Shown here one piece after another: positions 1 to 4,969 of a DNA stretch of 8,715 bases. Position numbers and translations under genes: made by a program. Under the pieces are notes generated by a model, which made no database searches, had not been told where the DNA came from, and worked only from the letters and a program-made list of their open reading frames with translations. The number at the start of each line of letters is the position of its first letter. Positions within the stretch are counted from its first letter, which is position 1. Origin of the DNA: Kingella_B sp963529665 (GTDB lineage Bacteria; Pseudomonadota; Gammaproteobacteria; Burkholderiales; Neisseriaceae); NCBI GenBank assembly GCA_963529665.1, contig CAUSAG010000038.1, positions 1 to 8,715 on the forward strand. The letters are read 5' to 3'.

Positions 1-202
1 GGGCAAGCATTTGGCTGCGGTGCAGTTCGTTTTCGCCGATGTTTTGCAGGGCGAGTAGTTCGGTTTTTAGGCTGCTGGGGTAGGGAATAAAGCTGTGGGC
101 GATGGCGCATTGCCATTGCGTGCCTTGCATGGCGATGAGCACGGCATCTGCGCCGTCCATGCTGGTGCCTGACATGATGCCGATGTAGTGTTGAATGGGC
201 AT
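1..202 (-). CDS. anmK: Anhydro-N-acetylmuramic acid kinase, N-terminal part (gene runs off the left edge)
   Basis: AnmK phosphorylates and opens 1,6-anhydro-MurNAc in the cytoplasm, giving MurNAc-6-phosphate during recycling of peptidoglycan fragments. Only the first 67 residues lie in the window. The reading MPIQHYIGIMSGTSMDGADA is the hallmark N terminus of the family: the MSGTS-x-DG segment (residues 10-17) is the phosphate-binding loop of its ASKHA-type kinase fold. The ELHRSQMLA stretch near the edge also looks family-like. The start at 200-202 is supported by an AAGGA Shine-Dalgarno on the minus strand (209-213), six bases upstream. The gene lies downstream of dedA on the same strand, but a DUS hairpin between them suggests separate transcription. 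The catalytic centre and C-terminal half are outside the window. The call is confident although the gene is partial. Confidence 0.93.
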   Translation of the reverse strand, partial: MPIQHYIGIMSGTSMDGADAVLIAMQGTQWQCAIAHSFIPYPSSLKTELLALQNIGENELHRSQMLA

Positions 203-208
203 GGGGTG

Positions 209-213
209 TCCTT
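209..213 (-). promoter_or_regulatory. Shine-Dalgarno of anmK
   Basis: On the minus strand the sequence reads AAGGA six bases before the ATG of anmK. It is one of the clearest ribosome-binding sites in the window and fixes the start codon. Confidence 0.7.
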
Positions 214-244
214 GGGGGAATGATGTTGCGATGGAGTTTAAACG

Positions 245-284
245 GTTTTCAGGCTGCCTTTGGGGGGTTAGGCAGCCTGAAAAC
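245..284 (-). terminator. Inverted DUS pair after dedA, probable terminator
   Basis: A perfect 14-bp stem (245-258 with 271-284) with a 12-base loop is made of two opposed DUS copies (248-259 and 270-281). It touches the dedA stop codon (284-286). It lies between dedA and anmK, so it probably ends dedA transcription. There is no long T-run, so termination is inferred from position and stem. Confidence 0.65.
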
Positions 285-982
285 TATTCGCTGTGGGATT
301 GTTGTTGCGTTTTTTCTTGTTGCTTGGCTTCGTTGGCAAGACGGCGTTGGCGGCGTTTGTCTAATAGCGCGTCGCGGCGGGCGATTAAGCCTTGGCGGCG
401 GTGGTAAAGATGATAGCCCGCCCATGCGGCGCCGATGGCGCAGACGATATACAAGCCGTATTGGAATTGGTGGACTTGCCGCATCAGCCAGTCTTTGTTT
501 TCCGCGCCGAAATGCCCCAGATACACCCAAAGGGGAACGGTTAATATCGCTGCCAGACCGTCCATCATCAGCCAACGCCCAAAGGAAACTTTGCCGCTCA
601 TGCCTGCCACGAGAAACATGGGGCTGCGCAACCCAGGCAAAAAGCGGGCGACAAACATTACGCGATTGCCGTATTGGTCAAATTTTTGGCGGATAAGGGC
701 ATAGCGCTTGGGGTTGAGCATTTTGGCAACGGGGCGGAATTTGAGGATTTGGTTGCCATAATGCCTGCCGAGCATAAACATGATGCCATCGCCCACCAGT
801 ACGCCGAGCACGCCTGTAACCGCCATAATGTGTACATTTTTATAGCCTAAGCCTGAAATCACGCCGCCTGCAACGAGAGTAACGTCTTCGGGGATGGGGA
901 TGCCAAAGCCGCAGAGTATCAGGATGACAAACACGGCGACGTAGCCAAATTGGATGAAAAATTGTTCAAGAAGAGCGAGCAT
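284..982 (-). CDS. DedA-family integral membrane protein
   Basis: DedA (SNARE-associated/VTT fold) proteins are inner-membrane proteins linked to envelope integrity and proton-dependent processes; several act as lipid flippases or scramblases for undecaprenyl phosphate or phosphatidylethanolamine. The 232-aa product shows the family layout. A first hydrophobic helix (about 10-30) runs into GFGIPIPED (25-33) with the conserved acidic pair E32/D33. A second hydrophobic stretch (48-70) follows. The signature FVARFLPGLRSPMF (110-123) has arginines R113 and R119 at the six-residue spacing known to be essential in E. coli YqjA. Further helices span about 138-160 and 174-194. The tail from about 195 is strongly basic and Gln-rich and lies outside the usual domain. 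The start has no clear Shine-Dalgarno; an internal ATG is less likely because it would cut into the first helix. It lies downstream of glmM but beyond its hairpin. Substrate is unknown. Confidence 0.88.
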   Translation of the reverse strand: MLALLEQFFIQFGYVAVFVILILCGFGIPIPEDVTLVAGGVISGLGYKNVHIMAVTGVLGVLVGDGIMFMLGRHYGNQILKFRPVAKMLNPKRYALIRQKFDQYGNRVMFVARFLPGLRSPMFLVAGMSGKVSFGRWLMMDGLAAILTVPLWVYLGHFGAENKDWLMRQVHQFQYGLYIVCAIGAAWAGYHLYHRRQGLIARRDALLDKRRQRRLANEAKQQEKTQQQSHSE

Positions 983-1014
983 GGTGGTTTGCTTTATTGT
1001 TGTTGGGGTTAAGA

Positions 1015-1026
1015 AGGCAGCCTGAA
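1015..1026 (+). repeat. DUS (kingDUS, exact) upstream of dedA
   Basis: Exact AGGCAGCCTGAA in the 150-bp gap between dedA and glmM. It is not part of the glmM terminator hairpin. It is followed directly by a short extension (1025-1048) that recurs after the DUS at 8393. Confidence 0.85.
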
Positions 1027-1052
1027 ACGAAGTTCAGCGGAGCTAAAAGGGC

Positions 1053-1127
1053 AAAGGCAGCCTGAAAACTTGATGTGCGAAAGGGCGGCCAGCATCAGCG
1101 GCGAAAACCGCTTTTCAGGCTGCCTTT
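1053..1127 (-). terminator. DUS-pair hairpin after glmM, probable terminator
   Basis: A perfect 16-bp inverted repeat (1053-1068 with 1112-1127) contains DUS copies at 1055-1066 and 1114-1125. It begins 5 bases after the glmM stop. The loop is long (43 bases), so folding is less certain than for the tight DUS pairs elsewhere. Position suggests it separates glmM from dedA. Confidence 0.5.
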
Positions 1128-1132
1128 GCAGA

Positions 1133-2464
1133 TTATTGCTGCTGAATAGACTGCGCGATTCGTTGGGCGCATTGCTCGGCAAGCATCGCGTTATCGGCTT
1201 CCACCATCACGCGCACAACAGGCTCGGTGCCTGATGCGCGCAGTACGATGCGCCCTCTGTCGCCCAATTCTTGCTCGGCTTGCGCCAACGCCGCTTGCGA
1301 TGCGCTTTGCCAGTCTTGCTCTTTTTCAATGCGCACGTTAATCATGGTTTGCGGATAGGGCTGCCAATCTACGGCAGTTTTTAAATCCTGCCCCAATTCG
1401 CGCAGCGCGGCGAGCACTTGCAGGGCAGAAATGGTGGCATCACCTGTGTTGTGTTTGTCTAGGCAGACGATGTGTCCCGATGCTTCGCCGCCAATCAGCC
1501 AGCCGCGCTCGTGTAGCTGCTCCAACACATAACGGTCGCCCACTTGGGCGCGGGCAAAGGCAATGCCACGCGCGGCAAGGGCTTTTTCCATGCCCAGATT
1601 GCTCATCACCGTGCCGACCACGCCGCCGAAATCCAAGCCTTGCGCGGCGCGGGCTTTGGCGATGACGTAAACCAATTTATCGCCGTCGTACACCACGCCG
1701 TTTTTGTCCACCATCATCAGGCGGTCGCCGTCGCCATCCAGCGCAATGCCGTAATCCGCATCGTTTTGCAACACGGCGGCTTGCAGCGTTTTGGTGTAGG
1801 TGGCGCCAACTTTATCGTTGATGTTGTAGCCATTGGGTTCATCGCCAATGCTAATGACTTCCGCGCCCAGCTCGTGGAATACCTTGGGCGCGGTGTGATA
1901 GCCTGCGCCGTTGGCGGTGTCCACCACCAGCTTCAAGCCGTATAAATCCAGATGGCTGGGGAAGGTGGATTTGCAAAATTCAATGTAGCGATCTGCCGCG
2001 CCTTCAATGCGGCGGGCGCGCCCAAGCTGGCTGCTAGGCAGCGTGTGCAATTCTTTTTCTAATTCGGCTTCCACGGCTAATTCCATGTCGTCGCTCAGTT
2101 TCACGCCACCTTCGGCGAAAAATTTGATGCCGTTGTCGCTGTAAGCGTTGTGCGAGGCGGAAATCATCACGCCGCCGTCCAAGCGCAAGGCGCGGGTTAA
2201 ATAGGCGATGGCAGGCGTGGGCAAGGGACCTGTTTGCACCACGTTTACCCCAGCGGCGGTAAAACCTGCCACCAGCGCGGTTTCCAGCATATAGCCTGAA
2301 ATGCGGGTGTCTTTGCCGATGATCACGGTGGGTTTATGCCCCGCATCGTGTTTTACCAATGCGCTGCCAAACGCGCTGCCCAGTTTGAGCACAAAATCGG
2401 GGGTAATGGGAAATTGACCGACTTCGCCGCGAATGCCGTCGGTGCCAAAATATTTTCTTGCCAT
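1133..2464 (-). CDS. glmM: Phosphoglucosamine mutase
   Basis: GlmM interconverts glucosamine-6-phosphate and glucosamine-1-phosphate in the cytoplasm, the step before GlmU in UDP-GlcNAc synthesis for peptidoglycan and lipopolysaccharide. The chosen start MARKYFGTDGIRG gives 443 aa, matching the family (E. coli about 445). All landmarks of the alpha-D-phosphohexomutase fold are present: FGTDGIRG (6-13), the active-site serine loop ISASHN with the phosphorylated serine at S104, the magnesium loop DGDGDR (D243, D245, D247), the sugar loop GGEASGH (325-331) and the C-terminal phosphate loop RASGTEP (409-415). The frame stays open 74 codons upstream, but that extension runs through a DUS hairpin and does not resemble the family. 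No strong Shine-Dalgarno is visible. A candidate promoter lies at about 2535-2564, and a DUS hairpin lies in the leader. It is divergent from pyrB. Confidence 0.97.
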   Translation of the reverse strand: MARKYFGTDGIRGEVGQFPITPDFVLKLGSAFGSALVKHDAGHKPTVIIGKDTRISGYMLETALVAGFTAAGVNVVQTGPLPTPAIAYLTRALRLDGGVMISASHNAYSDNGIKFFAEGGVKLSDDMELAVEAELEKELHTLPSSQLGRARRIEGAADRYIEFCKSTFPSHLDLYGLKLVVDTANGAGYHTAPKVFHELGAEVISIGDEPNGYNINDKVGATYTKTLQAAVLQNDADYGIALDGDGDRLMMVDKNGVVYDGDKLVYVIAKARAAQGLDFGGVVGTVMSNLGMEKALAARGIAFARAQVGDRYVLEQLHERGWLIGGEASGHIVCLDKHNTGDATISALQVLAALRELGQDLKTAVDWQPYPQTMINVRIEKEQDWQSASQAALAQAEQELGDRGRIVLRASGTEPVVRVMVEADNAMLAEQCAQRIAQSIQQQ

Positions 2465-2486
2465 GATGTGTTCGCTTGTGAGAATC

Positions 2487-2520
2487 TTCAGGCTGCCTTT
2501 GCGTTTTTTGGCAGCCTGAA
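2487..2520. repeat. DUS hairpin in the glmM 5' leader
   Basis: Opposed DUS copies form an 11-bp stem (2487-2497 with 2510-2520) and a 12-base loop. The left copy (2487-2498) is exact; the right (2509-2520) has T for A at position 1. It lies 23 bases upstream of the glmM start, downstream of the candidate promoter, so it would be in the mRNA leader rather than after a gene. Confidence 0.6.
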
Positions 2521-2529
2521 ATAGGGTTT

Positions 2530-2540
2530 GATAAGTTATC
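2530..2540. other. Perfect 11-bp palindrome GATAAGTTATC
   Basis: Five-base arms around one central base. On the minus strand it overlaps the candidate -10 (GATAAC, 2535-2540) of glmM. It may be a chance feature of AT-rich promoter DNA or an operator half. Confidence 0.35.
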
Positions 2541-2564
2541 TTGACGAATATTGGCAATTGTAAA
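2535..2564 (-). promoter_or_regulatory. Candidate glmM promoter
   Basis: On the minus strand, TTTACA (2564-2559) is followed after 18 bases by GATAAC (2540-2535), matching the sigma-70 boxes at 5 of 6 and 4 of 6 positions. Transcription would start near 2528, giving a leader of about 65 bases that contains the DUS hairpin. No better pair was found by eye in the divergent region. Confidence 0.4.
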
Positions 2565-2575
2565 GAATTTACAAT
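2557..2575. promoter_or_regulatory. Perfect palindrome ATTGTAAA-GAA-TTTACAAT, possible operator
   Basis: Eight-base arms (2557-2564 and 2568-2575) surround a 3-base centre, unrelated to DUS. It covers the -35 of the candidate glmM promoter in the glmM/pyrB divergent region. The arms resemble half-sites of known regulators (TyrR-type TGTAAA, BirA-type TTGTAAA), but the spacing fits neither, so no regulator is named. Confidence 0.4.
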
Positions 2576-2681
2576 CAACACGCTATAAAGAAACTGACAT
2601 TTTACGGCATTTTGCATTTTAGGCTGCCGCAAGGTTAAAAAATGCAAGTCAAGTTGGCTGGGAAAGCAGAAAATTCGTTGG

Positions 2682-2687
2682 TACAAT
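2682..2687 (+). promoter_or_regulatory. Candidate -10 box of pyrBI
   Basis: TACAAT followed by CGCGCC lies 45 bases before the pyrB start. A TTGGCT (2654-2659) is upstream, but the 22-base spacer is too long for a standard -35, so only the -10 is proposed. A very similar block occurs at 4177-4182. Confidence 0.35.
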
Positions 2688-2704
2688 CGCGCCGCTTATT
2701 CGTT

Positions 2705-2716
2705 TTCAGGCTGCCG
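2705..2716 (-). repeat. Single DUS in the pyrB leader (11 of 12)
   Basis: A minus-strand DUS with the first base changed (CGGCAGCCTGAA) lies 16 bases before the pyrB start. No opposed partner lies nearby, so it is not a hairpin. Confidence 0.7.
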
Positions 2717-2720
2717 AACA

Positions 2721-2726
2721 AAGGAA
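2721..2726 (+). promoter_or_regulatory. Shine-Dalgarno of pyrB
   Basis: AAGGAA six bases before the ATG at 2733 supports that start codon. Confidence 0.65.
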
Positions 2727-2732
2727 AACATC

Positions 2733-3653
2733 ATGCCCAATCCGTTTTACCAAAAACACATTATTTCCATCTCCGATTTATCCACCGAAGCCCTGCAATT
2801 ACTACTGGATACCGCGCTCAAACTCAAACACAACCCCAATCCCCATTTATTAGACGGCAAGCTCATCGCAAGCTGTTTTTTTGAGCCATCCACGCGCACG
2901 CGGCTATCGTTTGAAACAGCGGTGCAACGCTTGGGCGGCAAAGTGATTGGTTTTGCCGACGGCGCGAATACCAGCGCCAAAAAAGGCGAAACGCTTGCCG
3001 ATACCGCGCGCATCATCAGCAGCTACGCCGATGCCATCATCCAACGCCATCCCAAAGACGGCGCAGCGCGCGTGTTGGCAGAGTTTTCGCGCGTACCCGT
3101 AATCAACGCAGGCGATGGCACCAACCAACACCCCAGCCAAACCCTGCTGGATTTGGTTACCATCCAAGAAACCCAAGGCAGCCTGAAAAACCTAAACATC
3201 TCCATGGTGGGCGATTTGAAATACGGGCGCACCGTGCATTCGCTCGCCCAAGCCTTAAAACGCTTTGGCTGCCAATTTGCCTTTGTGTCGCCGCCCACGC
3301 TCGCCATGCCCGATTACATCACCGAAGAATTAGACGAAGCAGGCGTGGCGTGGCAAATTTTTCCCAATTTGGAAAGCGCGGTGGAATGGGCGGATATTCT
3401 TTATATGACGCGCGTGCAACGCGAACGCTTTGACGAGCAAGAATTCGCCAAGATTCAAGGCAAATTTAATTTGCACGCCGCCATGCTTGCCCATGCCAAG
3501 CCCAATTTGCGCGTGCTGCACCCGCTGCCGCGCGTGGACGAAATCCATCCCGATGTGGATGCCACGCCGTATGCTTATTATTTTGAACAAGCGGCAAATG
3601 GCGTGTTTGCCCGCATGGCGATGCTGTCGTTGGCATTGAATGAAACGGTTTAA
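2733..3653 (+). CDS. pyrB: Aspartate carbamoyltransferase, catalytic chain
   Basis: PyrB condenses carbamoyl phosphate with L-aspartate to carbamoyl aspartate, the committed step of pyrimidine synthesis, in the cytoplasm. The 306 aa match the family length (about 310). The carbamoyl-phosphate loop FEPSTRTRLSFE (50-61) is complete. So are S81/K84 of the mobile loop, R105, the GDGTNQHPSQ segment (128-137) with H133 and Q136, YGRTVHS (164-170) with R166, TRVQRERF (226-233) for aspartate, and the HPLPR loop (263-267). It is followed 49 bases later by pyrI, so the enzyme is probably the allosteric E. coli-type dodecamer. A DUS at 3176-3187 is built into the coding sequence, encoding part of QGSLKN before the second domain. 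AAGGAA at 2721-2726 supports the start. Regulation by an upstream leader peptide is not evident. Confidence 0.97.
   Translation: MPNPFYQKHIISISDLSTEALQLLLDTALKLKHNPNPHLLDGKLIASCFFEPSTRTRLSFETAVQRLGGKVIGFADGANTSAKKGETLADTARIISSYADAIIQRHPKDGAARVLAEFSRVPVINAGDGTNQHPSQTLLDLVTIQETQGSLKNLNISMVGDLKYGRTVHSLAQALKRFGCQFAFVSPPTLAMPDYITEELDEAGVAWQIFPNLESAVEWADILYMTRVQRERFDEQEFAKIQGKFNLHAAMLAHAKPNLRVLHPLPRVDEIHPDVDATPYAYYFEQAANGVFARMAMLSLALNETV
3176..3187 (+). repeat. DUS inside pyrB
   Basis: An exact uptake word read in the coding frame as part of Q-G-S-L-K (residues 148-152), just before the first strand of the aspartate-binding domain. It is a rare intragenic DUS; most copies in this window are between genes. 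Confidence 0.85.
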
Positions 3654-3662
3654 GCCCCCCAA

Positions 3663-3674
3663 AGGCAGCCTGAA
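3663..3674 (+). repeat. DUS between pyrB and pyrI
   Basis: A single exact DUS in the 49-base gap. With no opposed partner it should not terminate transcription, in line with pyrB and pyrI forming an operon. Confidence 0.85.
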
Positions 3675-3691
3675 AACCGAATCCCAAACAC

Positions 3692-3697
3692 AAGGAA
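3692..3697 (+). promoter_or_regulatory. Shine-Dalgarno of pyrI
   Basis: AAGGAA five bases before the ATG at 3703. It selects this start over the in-frame ATG at 3640, which lies inside pyrB. Confidence 0.65.
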
Positions 3698-3702
3698 ATC
3701 CG

Positions 3703-4161
3703 ATGGAAACCAAACAATTAAGCGTAAAAGCCATAGAAAACGGCACCGTTATTGACCACATCCCCGCAGGGCTGGCGCTTACCATCTTGCGCCAATTCAA
3801 ACTGCTGCACCACGGCAGCGCAATCACCGTGGGCTTTAATTTGCCCAGCCAATCGCAAGGCAGCAAAGACATCATCAAAATCAAAGACATCATATTCAGC
3901 GAAGCCGATGCCAACCGCCTTGCCTTGTTTGCCCCTGAAGCGATTGTGAACCACATTCAAGACTATCAAGTCGTGCAAAAATTGCGCCTTAAGCTGCCCA
4001 GCACCATCAGCGAAGTGTTTAGCTGTCCCAACGCCAATTGCGCCAGCCACAGCGAGCCTGTAACCAGCCGCTTTTATGTGCGCCAGCAAAATGGGCAAAC
4101 CAAGCTCAAATGCCATTATTGTGAGAAAACTTATGCGCGAGAAGCGGTTGCCGAAGCGTGA
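3703..4161 (+). CDS. pyrI: Aspartate carbamoyltransferase, regulatory chain
   Basis: PyrI has no catalytic activity; it holds two PyrB trimers together and binds the effectors CTP/UTP (inhibition) and ATP (activation). The 152-aa product equals the E. coli chain minus one residue. The N-terminal allosteric domain (about 5-95) contains KAIENGTVIDHIPAG (9-23) and the HHGSAITVGFNLPS segment (36-49), and KDIIFSE (61-67) is the usual end of the effector-site sheet. The zinc domain is intact, with C108, C113, C137 and C140 in a C-x4-C...C-x2-C pattern that contacts PyrB. The start at 3703 has a good Shine-Dalgarno and matches the family N terminus. It is translated after pyrB from the same transcript, and a strong DUS hairpin follows 30 bases after the stop. 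Confidence 0.96.
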   Translation: METKQLSVKAIENGTVIDHIPAGLALTILRQFKLLHHGSAITVGFNLPSQSQGSKDIIKIKDIIFSEADANRLALFAPEAIVNHIQDYQVVQKLRLKLPSTISEVFSCPNANCASHSEPVTSRFYVRQQNGQTKLKCHYCEKTYAREAVAEA

Positions 4162-4176
4162 AAGCGCAAAATCGGC

Positions 4177-4182
4177 TACAAT
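4177..4182 (+). promoter_or_regulatory. Candidate -10 box upstream of the Uma2 gene
   Basis: TACAAT followed by GCGCCGC lies just after pyrI and resembles the block before pyrB. No good -35 is seen at 16-18 bases; a TTGCCG at 4148-4153 is 23 bases away. If active, transcription would have to cross the DUS hairpin at 4192-4238 to reach the gene. Confidence 0.2.
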
Positions 4183-4191
4183 GCGCCGCAA

Positions 4192-4238
4192 TGTTTTTCA
4201 GGCTGCCTAATGTATCGCAATAGGCAGCCTGAAAAACA
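4192..4238 (+). terminator. 18-bp DUS-pair hairpin after pyrBI
   Basis: Perfect inverted repeat 4192-4209 with 4221-4238 and an 11-base loop, containing exact DUS copies at 4197-4208 (minus) and 4222-4233 (plus). It is one of the two longest stems in the window and is well placed to end pyrBI transcription. The T-tract after the stem is short. Confidence 0.7.
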
Positions 4239-4258
4239 CTTTGCTCGCAATACTAAAA

Positions 4259-4270
4259 AGGCAGCCTGAA
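4259..4270 (+). repeat. DUS at the start codon of the Uma2 gene
   Basis: An exact DUS ends one base before the ATG at 4272. Its 5' bases AAAAAGG (4255-4261) are the only purine-rich tract at Shine-Dalgarno distance, so the uptake word may also serve as ribosome-binding site. It is a direct repeat of the copy at 4837-4848. Confidence 0.8.
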
Positions 4271-4271
4271 A

Positions 4272-4838
4272 ATGAATGCACTCACCCAATCTCCGTTCCA
4301 AATCAGCGAAGCGGACTATCTTGCCCGCTACACCCAAGAAAGCGATACGCGTTATGAATACATCAACGGCGAAATTTGGGCGATGGCAGGCGCATCACGC
4401 AACCACAACACGATTGCAGGCAATGCCTACGCCGCTTTGCATGCCCAGCTAAAAAGCAGCCCTTGCCAAGCATTTATCAGCGACTGGCGCGTTCAAGCGC
4501 AACATAATTATTACTACCCCGACGTAGTCATAGACTGCCAAGCCCAAGGCAACCAAGCCAACAAACCTGTGTTGATTATTGAAGTGTTATCCGACAGCAC
4601 ACGCCAAACCGATTTGACACTTAAACTGCACGACTACCGCCAAATCCCGAGCTTGCAAGAATACATCGTGCTAGAACAAAACTTCATGGCGGCGCTGGTG
4701 TATCGCCGCAGCGACGATTGGAAAGCCACCAGCTACGCCCAAGCAGACGACGTTATTTCGCTTGCCAGCATCGGCTGCACGCTATCGCTTGCTGATATTT
4801 ACGAACGCGTAGAATTTGCAAAGAAACAAGCTGTTTAG
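4272..4838 (+). CDS. Uma2-family (DUF820) putative endonuclease
   Basis: Uma2 proteins have a restriction-endonuclease-like PD-(D/E)xK fold and are mostly uncharacterised, often occurring as solitary accessory genes. The 188-aa product has the family order: an N-terminal segment YLARYTQESDTRYEYINGEI (16-35), the helix with SRNHNTIAGN (42-51), the first metal acid in YYPDVVID (D84), the second in LIIEVLSDST (E104), then K118 and DYRQIPSLQEYIVLEQ (121-136), the most conserved stretch. All likely catalytic residues are present, so the protein could be active; its target is unknown. No partner methylase or antitoxin is adjacent. The start codon directly follows one DUS and the stop TAG overlaps another in the same orientation, so the gene fills the space between two direct repeats. 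It separates pyrBI from der. Acquisition by transfer is inferred. Confidence 0.88.
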   Translation: MNALTQSPFQISEADYLARYTQESDTRYEYINGEIWAMAGASRNHNTIAGNAYAALHAQLKSSPCQAFISDWRVQAQHNYYYPDVVIDCQAQGNQANKPVLIIEVLSDSTRQTDLTLKLHDYRQIPSLQEYIVLEQNFMAALVYRRSDDWKATSYAQADDVISLASIGCTLSLADIYERVEFAKKQAV

Positions 4839-4848
4839 GCAGCCTGAA
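4837..4848 (+). repeat. DUS overlapping the Uma2 stop codon
   Basis: An exact DUS whose first two bases are the last two of the TAG stop at 4836-4838. The shared AGGCAGCCTGAAAA makes it a 14-base direct repeat of the copy at the gene's start. Confidence 0.85.
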
Positions 4849-4863
4849 AACCATTAAGCCCAA

Positions 4864-4884
4864 AATCGGATACCGCATCCGATT
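4864..4884 (+). terminator. Small hairpin after the Uma2 gene, possible terminator
   Basis: An 8-bp stem AATCGGAT/ATCCGATT with a 5-base loop (4872-4876), followed by GATTTT. It is not made of DUS. It is the only hairpin between the Uma2 gene and der, so it could end the Uma2 transcript. The stem is AT-rich and the T-run short, so this is tentative. Confidence 0.4.
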
Positions 4885-4942
4885 GATTTTATCCACCGTG
4901 TTCCCCGAACACCTGCTTGCTGCCCAGCCTTGTTATTGCGCT

Positions 4943-4954
4943 AGGCAGCCTGAA
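4943..4954 (+). repeat. DUS upstream of der
   Basis: An exact single DUS 15 bases before the der start, with no opposed partner nearby. It occupies the leader of der, as the DUS before pyrB and the Uma2 gene do. Confidence 0.85.
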
Positions 4955-4969
4955 ACAGAAAGTCCCATT

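Noticed and set aside
1133..2686. Long form of GlmM (517 aa)
   Set aside because: The extra 74 codons run through the DUS hairpin and promoter region, lack family similarity and make the protein far too long; the MARKYFGTDGIRG start fits GlmM exactly.
3640..3702. PyrI start inside pyrB
   Set aside because: This start would run through the pyrB stop region and a DUS; the ATG at 3703 has AAGGAA before it and matches the known PyrI N terminus.
4272..4838. Restriction-modification or toxin-antitoxin system around the Uma2 gene
   Set aside because: No methylase, antitoxin or other partner is adjacent; the neighbours are pyrI and der, so only a solitary nuclease-like gene can be claimed.
4883..4969. 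TTG-started extension of Der
   Set aside because: It adds 29 residues unrelated to Der and crosses a DUS; the ATG at 4970 gives the standard N terminus and length.
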